6,664 nucleotides of DNA from Pseudomonadota bacterium (GTDB taxonomy: Bacteria > Pseudomonadota > Gammaproteobacteria > Burkholderiales > Burkholderiaceae_C). This document shows positions 1-6,044 of this stretch, in pieces. The stretch lies in assembly GCA_023390985.1 (NCBI GenBank), contig JAEWBU010000010.1:1-6664 (forward strand), written 5' to 3'. Position numbers and translations under genes: made by a program. The notes under the pieces are model-generated. The model made no database searches and was not told where the DNA came from. It saw only the letters and a program-made list of their open reading frames with translations. Position 1 is the first letter of the stretch. Every line of letters starts with the position of its first letter.

Positions 1-576
1 TTCGAGCACCGCGATGAGATCGCCGATGTTGACCTTGTCGCCCAGCTTGACCTTGAGTTCCTTCACCGTGCCGGCGGCGGACGACGGGATCTCCATCGAC
101 GCCTTGTCCGACTCCACCGTGATCAGCGATTGCTCCTGCTTCACGGTATCGCCCGGCTTCACGAGCACTTCGATAACGGCGACGTCCTTGAAGTCGCCGA
201 TGTCCGGCACCTTCACCTCGACCCGCCCTCCCGCGCCCGCGGCGGCTTGGGGTGCGGGCGCACCGGCGCTCGGCGCCGGAGCGGCCTGCGCGGACGCAGG
301 CGCCTGGGCCGCCGCGCTAGCCGCCGGCGCAGCGGCACCGCTGCTCTCCACGACGAGCAGGACCGATCCTTCCGCCACCTTGTCGCCGATCTTGACCTTG
401 AGTTCCTTCACCACGCCGCCGGTGGACGAAGGGATCTCCATCGACGCCTTGTCGCTTTCCACCGTGATGAGCGACTGCTCCGGCTGGATCGTGTCCCCCG
501 GCTTGACGAGCAGTTCGATGACCGCGACTTCCTTGAAGTCCCCGATGTCGGGGACCTTCACTTCGACCGATGCCAT
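1..576 (-). CDS. aceF: Pyruvate dehydrogenase E2 (dihydrolipoamide acetyltransferase), N-terminal part, truncated by window edge
   Basis: E2 core subunit of the pyruvate dehydrogenase complex: its lipoyl lysines accept the acetyl group from E1 and the catalytic core (outside the window) moves it to CoA in the cytoplasm. The 192 visible codons start at ATG 574-576 (minus strand) and stay open to base 1. They encode two lipoyl domains, about residues 4-77 and 119-192, each with the lipoylation motif ESDKAS (lysines K43 and K158) and a VPDIGDFK start. An Ala/Pro-rich flexible linker (about 81-117) joins them, as is usual in this family. The domains are about 78% identical (58 of 74 residues by hand alignment). 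The peripheral-subunit-binding domain and acetyltransferase core are missing only because the window ends. The gene lies 42 nt downstream of aceE with its own AGGAG Shine-Dalgarno, so it is almost certainly co-transcribed. An E2 of another 2-oxoacid dehydrogenase is unlikely given the adjacent aceE. Confidence 0.95.
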   Translation of the reverse strand, partial: MASVEVKVPDIGDFKEVAVIELLVKPGDTIQPEQSLITVESDKASMEIPSSTGGVVKELKVKIGDKVAEGSVLLVVESSGAAAPAASAAAQAPASAQAAPAPSAGAPAPQAAAGAGGRVEVKVPDIGDFKDVAVIEVLVKPGDTVKQEQSLITVESDKASMEIPSSAAGTVKELKVKLGDKVNIGDLIAVLE

Positions 577-585
577 GGGCTTGTT

Positions 586-590
586 CTCCT
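586..590 (-). promoter_or_regulatory. Shine-Dalgarno of aceF
   Basis: On the minus strand the bases read AGGAG, 9 nt before the ATG at 574-576. This supports that start codon and independent translation of aceF within the aceE-aceF message. Confidence 0.75.
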
Positions 591-604
591 GTTTGTTCTT
601 GTGA

Positions 605-616
605 GCCGCCGGCGGC
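605..616. repeat. Perfect 12-bp GC palindrome in the aceE-aceF gap
   Basis: GCCGCCGGCGGC is self-complementary and sits just after the aceE stop codon, before the aceF Shine-Dalgarno. It has no loop and no T-run after it in the direction of transcription, so it does not look like an intrinsic terminator. It could form only a weak hairpin using its central bases as the loop. In DNA this GC-rich it may be chance. Confidence 0.4.
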
Positions 617-618
617 GG

Positions 619-3330
619 TCAGGCGTACAGCGGATTGATCTTGTCGGCCTTGATGCCGTACTTCTTGATCGCCTCGGCCACCTTGGCCGCGGGCATGGCG
701 CCGTCGTCGGCCAGCGCCTTGAGCGCGGCGACCACGACGTAGTGGCGATTGACCTCGAAGTGCTCGCGCAGCTTGCTGCGGAAGTCGCTGCGGCCGAAGC
801 CGTCGGTGCCCAGCACCTTGTAGCCGCGGCCCTTGGGCATGAAGGAACGGATCTGCTCCGCGTAGGCCTTCATGTAGTCGGTCGAGGCGACCACCGGGCC
901 GGCGTGCGGCTCCAGCTGCTGCGTGACGAACGGAACGCGCGCCTTCTCGGTCGGGTTCAGCAGGTTCCAGCGCTCGCAGTCCTGGCCGTCGCGGGCCAGC
1001 TCGTTGAAGCTGGGGCAGCTCCACACGTTGGCCGACACGCCCCAGTCCTTCTCCAGCAGTTCCTGCGCGGCGATCGACTCGCGCAGGATGGTGCCCGAGC
1101 CCAGCAGGTTCACCACCGGCGCCTTGGCCTTGGCCTTCGCGGCCGGCTTGAACAGGTACATGCCCTTGACGATCTGCTCCTCGGTGCCGGCCTGCAGGCC
1201 CGGCATCGGGTAGTTCTCGTTGAGGAGCGTGATGTAGTAGAAGACGTTTTCCTGCTTCTCCACCATGCGCTTCAAGCCGTCATGCATGATGACCGCGAGC
1301 TCGTGCGCGAAGGTGGGGTCGTAGCTCACGCAGTTCGGGATCGTGCCCGCCAGAATGTGGCTGTGGCCGTCCTCGTGCTGCAGGCCCTCGCCGTTCAGCG
1401 TGGTGCGGCCGGAGGTGCCGCCCAGGAGGAAGCCGCGCGCCTGCATGTCGCCCGCCGCCCAGCACAGGTCGCCCACGCGCTGCAGTCCGAACATCGAGTA
1501 GTAGATGTAGAACGGCACCATGATGCGGTTGTTCGTCGAATACGACGTGGCCGCGGCGATCCAGCTGGCCATGCCGCCCGCCTCGTTGATGCCTTCCTGC
1601 AGGATCTGGCCGCCCACGTCCTCCTTGTAGTAGGACACCTGGTCGCGGTCCTGCGGCGTGTACTTCTGGCCTTCCGGGTTGTAGATGCCGATCTGGCGGA
1701 ACAGGCCTTCCATGCCGAAGGTGCGGGCCTCGTCCACCAGGATGGGCACCGCGCGCGGGCCCAGCTGCTTGTCGCGCAGCAGCGCGGTGAGGAAGCGCAC
1801 GTAGGCCTGGGTGGTGCTGATCTCGCGGCCTTCGGCCGTCGGCTCGAGCACCGCCTTGAACGTGTCCAGCGGCGGCACCGGGATCTGCTCGTCGGCCTTC
1901 ACGCGGCGCTTGGGCAGGTAGCCGCCCAGGGCCTTGCGCCGCTCGTGCAGGTACTGCATCTCCGGCGTGTTCTCTTCCGGCTTGTAGAACGGCAGCTCGG
2001 CGAGCTTGTCGTCCGGGATCGGGATGTTGAAGCGGTCGCGGAACGTGCGGATGTCGTCGTCGGTGAGCTTCTTGGCCTGGTGCGCGATGTTGCGGCCTTC
2101 GCCCGCCTTGCCCATGCCGAAGCCCTTGACCGTCTTGATCAGGAGCACCGTCGGCTGGCCCTTGTGGTTCACGGCGCGGTGGTACGCGGCGTAGACCTTC
2201 TGCGGATCGTGGCCGCCGCGGTTCAGGCGCCAGATGTCCTCGTCGCTCATCTTGGCGACCATCTCCAGCGCCTTGGGATGGCGGCCGAAGAAGTGCTTGC
2301 GAACGAAGGCGCCGTCGTTGGCCTTCATCGCCTGGTAGTCGCCGTCGACCACGTCCATCATGATCTGGCGCAGGATGCCGTCCTTGTCGCGGGCCAGCAG
2401 CGGGTCCCAGTAGCTGCCCCAGATCAGCTTGATCACGTTCCAGCCGGCGCCGCGGAACTCGCCTTCCAGCTCCTGGATGATCTTGCCGTTGCCGCGCACC
2501 GGGCCGTCCAGGCGCTGCAGGTTGCAGTTGACGACGAAGATCAGGTTGTCCAGCTTCTCGCGCGCCGCGACGCCGATCGCGCCCAGCGATTCCACCTCGT
2601 CCATCTCGCCGTCGCCGAGGAACGCCCAGACCTTGCGGTTCTCGGTGTTGGCGATGCCGCGCGCGTGCAGGTACTTCAGGAAGCGCGCCTGGTAGATCGC
2701 CATCAGCGGGCCCAGGCCCATCGAGACGGTCGGGAACTGCCAGAACTCCGGCATCAGCTTCGGGTGCGGATAGCTCGAGAGGCCCTTGCCGTCCACTTCC
2801 TGGCGGAAGTTGAGCAGCTGCTCCTCGCTGATGCGTCCTTCCAGGAACGCGCGGGCGTAGATGCCGGGCGAGCTGTGGCCCTGGATGTAGAGGCAGTCGC
2901 CGCCGTGGTTCTCGCTCTCGCCGTGCCAGAAGTGGTTGAAGCCGGCGCCGAACATCGTGGCCAGCGAGGCGAACGAACTGATGTGGCCGCCCAGGTCGCC
3001 GCCGTCCTCGGGATGCAGGCGGTTGGCCTTGACCACCATCGCCATCGCGTTCCAGCGCATGTAGGCGCGCAGGCGCTCCTCCATCTCGAGGTTGCCGGGG
3101 CAGCGTTCCTCGTTATCCGGCTCGATGGTGTTGACGTAGCCGGTGGTGGCCGAGAAAGGCAGGTCGATCCCTTCCTGCCGGGCCTGCTCCAGCAACTGCT
3201 CCAGCAGGAAGTGCCCGCGTTCGCGGCCCTCGCTGGCGATGACGGCGGAAAGCGCGTCGACCCACTCGCGGGTCTCCTGCACGTCCGCGTCGTTGGCGGC
3301 GCCGAACAGCTGGTCGGGCTGAGCTGACAT
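619..3330 (-). CDS. aceE: Pyruvate dehydrogenase E1 component, homodimeric type
   Basis: Thiamine-diphosphate enzyme that decarboxylates pyruvate and reductively acetylates the lipoyl groups of AceF, the entry step from glycolysis to acetyl-CoA; cytoplasmic. The protein has 903 residues, close to the roughly 887 of E. coli AceE, and is intact. The ThDP/Mg motif starts at GDGEMDE (239-245) and closes near NCNLQRLDG (268-276). The mobile active-site loop GRNIAHQ has H417, matching E. coli H407. INEAGG (581-586) has E583, matching the cofactor-activating E571. GEGLQHEDGHSH (648-659) has H652, matching H640. E. coli equivalences are from memory of the family. A short Ala/Lys-rich stretch (KAKAKA, about 732-737) falls where homologues vary. 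The start ATG at 3328-3330 is preceded by AGGAG at 7 nt. It is first in the operon, with aceF next, and is divergent from a two-component system across 173 nt. Confidence 0.98.
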   Translation of the reverse strand: MSAQPDQLFGAANDADVQETREWVDALSAVIASEGRERGHFLLEQLLEQARQEGIDLPFSATTGYVNTIEPDNEERCPGNLEMEERLRAYMRWNAMAMVVKANRLHPEDGGDLGGHISSFASLATMFGAGFNHFWHGESENHGGDCLYIQGHSSPGIYARAFLEGRISEEQLLNFRQEVDGKGLSSYPHPKLMPEFWQFPTVSMGLGPLMAIYQARFLKYLHARGIANTENRKVWAFLGDGEMDEVESLGAIGVAAREKLDNLIFVVNCNLQRLDGPVRGNGKIIQELEGEFRGAGWNVIKLIWGSYWDPLLARDKDGILRQIMMDVVDGDYQAMKANDGAFVRKHFFGRHPKALEMVAKMSDEDIWRLNRGGHDPQKVYAAYHRAVNHKGQPTVLLIKTVKGFGMGKAGEGRNIAHQAKKLTDDDIRTFRDRFNIPIPDDKLAELPFYKPEENTPEMQYLHERRKALGGYLPKRRVKADEQIPVPPLDTFKAVLEPTAEGREISTTQAYVRFLTALLRDKQLGPRAVPILVDEARTFGMEGLFRQIGIYNPEGQKYTPQDRDQVSYYKEDVGGQILQEGINEAGGMASWIAAATSYSTNNRIMVPFYIYYSMFGLQRVGDLCWAAGDMQARGFLLGGTSGRTTLNGEGLQHEDGHSHILAGTIPNCVSYDPTFAHELAVIMHDGLKRMVEKQENVFYYITLLNENYPMPGLQAGTEEQIVKGMYLFKPAAKAKAKAPVVNLLGSGTILRESIAAQELLEKDWGVSANVWSCPSFNELARDGQDCERWNLLNPTEKARVPFVTQQLEPHAGPVVASTDYMKAYAEQIRSFMPKGRGYKVLGTDGFGRSDFRSKLREHFEVNRHYVVVAALKALADDGAMPAAKVAEAIKKYGIKADKINPLYA

Positions 3331-3337
3331 GTCCTGT

Positions 3338-3342
3338 CTCCT
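3338..3342 (-). promoter_or_regulatory. Shine-Dalgarno of aceE
   Basis: Minus-strand AGGAG, 7 nt before the aceE ATG. Strong and well spaced, as expected for a highly translated central-metabolism gene; it fixes the start codon. Confidence 0.8.
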
Positions 3343-3367
3343 GGTTATCGGGGGCTAATTTAGTACG

Positions 3368-3397
3368 GCGACGCGGCTGAGCTGGGGCCTGCGTCGC
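3368..3397 (-). promoter_or_regulatory. Imperfect hairpin in the presumed aceE leader, or operator
   Basis: The arms GCGACGCGGC (3368-3377) and GCC-T-GCGTCGC (3387-3397) pair over 10 bp with one bulged base at 3390 and a 9-nt loop (3378-3386). There is no U-tract after it on either strand, so it is not a standard intrinsic terminator. It begins about 38 nt upstream of the aceE start codon and would lie in the aceE 5' leader if transcription starts near 3407. It could instead be a dyad recognised by a DNA-binding protein. The pairing is seen directly; the function is inferred. Confidence 0.45.
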
Positions 3398-3413
3398 TGC
3401 GCGAAACGCGGCG

Positions 3414-3442
3414 AGTGTCGCATAGGATGATCACGTTTTCAA
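3414..3442 (-). promoter_or_regulatory. Possible sigma-70 promoter for aceE-aceF
   Basis: On the minus strand TTGAAA (3437-3442, five of six to the -35 consensus) is followed after 17 nt by GACACT (3414-3419, only three of six to the -10 consensus, but with the important A at position 2 and T at position 6). Transcription would start near 3407, giving a leader of about 76 nt that contains the hairpin. The weak -10 makes this tentative; an activator may be needed or another promoter may be used. Confidence 0.3.
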
Positions 3443-3494
3443 ATCGTGCCGTGTCGTTTCGAATTATGAAATCAAGGCACTCAAGTCGCTCACC

Positions 3495-3500
3495 TACACT
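3495..3500 (+). promoter_or_regulatory. Possible -10 element of the kinase operon
   Basis: TACACT matches four of six bases of the -10 consensus and ends 3 nt before the first ATG of the kinase gene. No good -35 lies 16-18 nt upstream. If used, transcription would begin around 3507, just before the second in-frame ATG (3510), so the message would be nearly leaderless. Confidence 0.25.
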
Positions 3501-3503
3501 CTG

Positions 3504-6044
3504 ATGCTGATGCAAGACAGCACCGCCCCCGAGCCGCACGAGCCCGTGCCGCCCGTCCCGTGGCTGCGTCGCTGGTGGCGGCGGCAGACGCCCGGCCGGC
3601 AGGACCGTTTCGCGATGCTGGCGCCGCTGGCCGCCGTGCTGCTCTTCCTGGCGGCCATCATTTCCGCCTTCTGGTATCTCCGCCTGGAGGAGATGGACCG
3701 CGAACAGGAAGCGGTCCGCCGCGACGTCGAATACGCGCAGCAGCGCCTTCGCCTGCGGCTGCTGGAACGCCAGGAGCAGCTGATGCGCATCGCGCGCGAC
3801 ATCTCCAACAAGGACATCGATCGCGAGGAGTTCATCGGCCGCGCCGAGACCATGGTGATCCAGTACCCGGAGCTGCAGGCCCTCGCCTGGATCGACGACC
3901 GCCGCCGGATCAAGGCCGCCCATGCCGGCCCCAGCGTGCCCGTGCAACAGCAGCGCCGCACCGGCGAGGTGCTGCGCCCCGGCGAAACCGAGACCACCTA
4001 TTCGCTGGTGCGCGACCTGCAGCAGCCGGTCTACTCGCAGCCACCGCTGAATGGCGAGAGCGTCCCGCTGCTGCAGCTGCACGTGCCGCTGGCCGAACAG
4101 GCGCGCTTCGGCGGCGTGATCCTCGCCGAGTACTCGGTGGACAGCCTGATGCGCTACGGCGTGCCGGCGGAGGTGTCGGCGCGCTACGCCGTGTCGCTGC
4201 TCGATGGCAAGGGCCGCCTGCTCGCCGGCCAGGCCCTGCCTCCCCGCGGCACCGCCGGCTCGCTGCTCGCGTGGGCCGCCCCGCACGCCAACGAATGGGA
4301 AGTGCCGGTCTCGCCGGTGGGCAACGGCCTGGTGCTCCGCGCCCAGGCCTACCGCACTTCGCTGGGCGTGGTCGGCAGCGGCCTGTTCTGGCTGGTCGGA
4401 ACGCTGAGCGCGATGACCGCCTGGATGCTGATCGGCAACTGGCGCCACACGCGCCGACGCATGCAGGCGCAGCAGGCCCTGATCGCCGAAACCAACTTCC
4501 GCCGGGCGATGGAGAACTCCATGCTCACCGGCATGCGTGCGCTGGACATGCATGGCCGCATCACCTACGTGAACCCGGCCTTCTGCCAGATGACCGGCTG
4601 GAACGAATCGGAGCTGGTGGGTCGCACCGCGCCCTTCCCCTACTGGCCCGACGCCGATCGCGACCAGCTGACGGCGCGGCTGGACGACGAGCTCAACGGC
4701 CGCACCACGCCGGGCGGCTTCCAGGTGCGCGTCAAGCGCAAGGACGGCTCGCTCTTCGACGCCCGCATGTACGTCTCGCCGCTGGTCGATCCCAAGGGCC
4801 ACCAGACCGGCTGGATGACGTCGATGACCGACATCACCGAGCCGAACCGCATCCGCGAGCAGCTCTCGGCTTCGTACGAGCGCTTCACCACGGTGCTGGA
4901 AGCCCTCGACGCGTCGGTGTCCGTGGCCCCGCTCGGCAGCGAGGAACTGCTGTTCGCCAACAAGCTGTACCGCCTGTGGTTCGGCCTGCACACCGGCGGC
5001 CACATGCAGCTGGTGGCGCAGGCCGGCGTGCCGGACCAGCCGCGCTCGGACGACCACCTGGACGAAGTCGATTCCTTCGTCGGCCTGCCCACCGGCCAGC
5101 TGACCACGGCCCAGTCGGAGAACGCGGAGATCTTCGTGCCCGAGCTGGGCAAGTGGCTGGAAGTGCGATCGCGCTACCTGAACTGGGTGGACGGGCGCCT
5201 CGCGCAGATGGTGATCGCCACCGACATCACGCCGCGCCGCCACGCCGAGGAACAGTCCGCGGCGCAGGCCGAGCGCGCCCAGGCCGCCAGCCGCCTGATC
5301 ACCATGGGCGAGATGGCGTCCAGCGTGGCGCACGAGCTGAACCAGCCGCTGACGGCGATCAACAACTACTGCAACGGCATGCTCTCGCGCATCCGTGCCG
5401 GCCAGATCAACCAGGACGACATGCTGGTCGCGCTGGACAAGACCGCGCGCCAGGCGCAGCGCGCCGGCCAGATCATCCAGCGCATCCGCAGCTTCGTGCG
5501 CCGCAGCGAGCCCAATCGCACGCTCTCGGACGTCTCCACGATGGTGGCCGAGGCGGTGGAACTCGCGGAGATCGAACTGCGCCGCCGCAACGTGCGGCTG
5601 TCGCACTACGTCGCCACGCGCCTGCCGAAGCTGATGGTCGATCCGATCCTGATCGAGCAGGTGCTGGTCAACCTGTTGAAGAACGCCGCCGAATCGATCG
5701 AGCACGCGCGCCGACCCACGGCCCACCGCAGCGTCGAACTGCGCGCCGTGCCGCGCCAGGTGGACGAACAGGCGGTGGTGGAGTTCTCGGTGCAGGACAC
5801 CGGCGCGGGCCTCGCGCCCGAAGTGATGGAGCGCCTCTATGAAGCCTTCTTCTCGACCAAGGTGGAAGGCATGGGCATCGGCCTCAACTTGTGCCGCACC
5901 ATCGTCGAATCGCACCAGGGCCGGATGCAGGCGGAGAACATCTACAATGGCGCCGACGTCGCCGGCTGCCGTTTCTCCTTCTGGATCCCTGTTTCCGGCG
6001 CTATCAGTTCCGCAGCAAGCAAGGACGCCGGAGTAGTCGCATGA
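3504..6044 (+). CDS. Membrane PAS-PAS sensor histidine kinase, FixL/TtrS-like kinase core
   Basis: Sensor kinase of a two-component pair (846 aa), anchored in the inner membrane. A basic N-terminus precedes TM1 (about 37-59). An extracytoplasmic segment (about 60-286) starts with a helical, charged stretch. TM2 (about 287-311) is followed by NWRHTRRRM, positive-inside. PAS1 spans about 326-447 and ends with TDITE. PAS2 (about 457-577) is divergent and ends ATDITPRRH. The HisKA box SSVAHELNQPL has the phospho-accepting H610. The HATPase domain has an N-box (N723, N727), G1 DTGAG (765-769), FFSTK (782-786) and G2 GMGIGL (789-794). HELNQPLTAINNY and FFSTK-EGMGIGL are typical of the FixL/DctB group. 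PAS1 shows no haem-ligand histidine. ATG 3504 is the first start codon after the in-frame stop at 3423; ATG 3510 is an alternative, and neither has a clear Shine-Dalgarno. The stop overlaps the regulator start. The ligand cannot be read from the sequence. Confidence 0.95.
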   Translation: MLMQDSTAPEPHEPVPPVPWLRRWWRRQTPGRQDRFAMLAPLAAVLLFLAAIISAFWYLRLEEMDREQEAVRRDVEYAQQRLRLRLLERQEQLMRIARDISNKDIDREEFIGRAETMVIQYPELQALAWIDDRRRIKAAHAGPSVPVQQQRRTGEVLRPGETETTYSLVRDLQQPVYSQPPLNGESVPLLQLHVPLAEQARFGGVILAEYSVDSLMRYGVPAEVSARYAVSLLDGKGRLLAGQALPPRGTAGSLLAWAAPHANEWEVPVSPVGNGLVLRAQAYRTSLGVVGSGLFWLVGTLSAMTAWMLIGNWRHTRRRMQAQQALIAETNFRRAMENSMLTGMRALDMHGRITYVNPAFCQMTGWNESELVGRTAPFPYWPDADRDQLTARLDDELNGRTTPGGFQVRVKRKDGSLFDARMYVSPLVDPKGHQTGWMTSMTDITEPNRIREQLSASYERFTTVLEALDASVSVAPLGSEELLFANKLYRLWFGLHTGGHMQLVAQAGVPDQPRSDDHLDEVDSFVGLPTGQLTTAQSENAEIFVPELGKWLEVRSRYLNWVDGRLAQMVIATDITPRRHAEEQSAAQAERAQAASRLITMGEMASSVAHELNQPLTAINNYCNGMLSRIRAGQINQDDMLVALDKTARQAQRAGQIIQRIRSFVRRSEPNRTLSDVSTMVAEAVELAEIELRRRNVRLSHYVATRLPKLMVDPILIEQVLVNLLKNAAESIEHARRPTAHRSVELRAVPRQVDEQAVVEFSVQDTGAGLAPEVMERLYEAFFSTKVEGMGIGLNLCRTIVESHQGRMQAENIYNGADVAGCRFSFWIPVSGAISSAASKDAGVVA
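3615..4436 (+). other. Input module of the kinase: TM1, extracytoplasmic sensor domain, TM2
   Basis: Residues about 37-311 of the kinase. About 227 residues lie between the two membrane segments, enough for a folded extracytoplasmic ligand-binding domain of the PDC/Cache kind. Stretches such as YPELQALAWID (121-131), with a following short loop and strand, and the later VSLLDGKGRLLAG (230-242), resemble the strand-turn-strand elements of such domains. The fold assignment is an inference from pattern and topology, not a profile match. Confidence 0.5.
6030..6033 (+). promoter_or_regulatory. Shine-Dalgarno of the response regulator, inside the kinase 3' end
   Basis: GGAG lies 7 nt before the regulator ATG at 6041, within the last codons of the kinase gene. 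With the ATGA overlap it supports this start and translational coupling. Confidence 0.6.

Larger units (their letters stand above)
3331..3503. promoter_or_regulatory. Divergent intergenic region between aceE and the kinase gene
   Basis: This 173-bp gap has no convincing gene and must carry promoters for both transcription units. From left to right it holds the aceE Shine-Dalgarno, a short AT stretch (CTAATTTAGTA, 3355-3365), an imperfect inverted repeat (3368-3397), a small CGCG-AAA-CGCG repeat (3400-3410), and a distinctly AT-richer block (about 3431-3475). That block contains two similar segments starting CGTTT at 3434 and 3455, exactly 21 bp apart (8 of 12 bases match), and the short inverted repeat TTTC-N7-GAAA (3457-3471). 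These are candidate operator elements. I could not match any to a named regulator. Confidence 0.7.

Noticed and set aside
605..616. Terminator between aceE and aceF
   Set aside because: The GC palindrome has no loop and no following T-run, and aceF must be expressed with aceE, so termination here is unlikely.
130..3327. Very long open frame (1065 codons) on the plus strand, opposite aceE and aceF
   Set aside because: Its product is rich in Arg, His, Val, Leu and Ala with no recognisable domain, and it is antisense to an intact aceE with all catalytic motifs. Long stop-free antisense frames are expected in high-GC genes.
3436..3456. Possible sigma-54 promoter (minus strand GGCACG)
   Set aside because: GGCACG resembles a -24 element, but the GC expected at -12 is absent at the right spacing (AA there).
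3457..3474. Possible FNR/FixK box (minus-strand TTGAT half-site near 3473)
   Set aside because: The second half-site ATCAA is missing at the required 4-nt spacing; the sequence there reads TAATT.
3360..5915. Long open frame (851 codons) on the minus strand, opposite the kinase gene
   Set aside because: Low-complexity composition, no domain pattern, no Shine-Dalgarno at its start, and fully antisense to a well-supported kinase. It is a GC-composition shadow.
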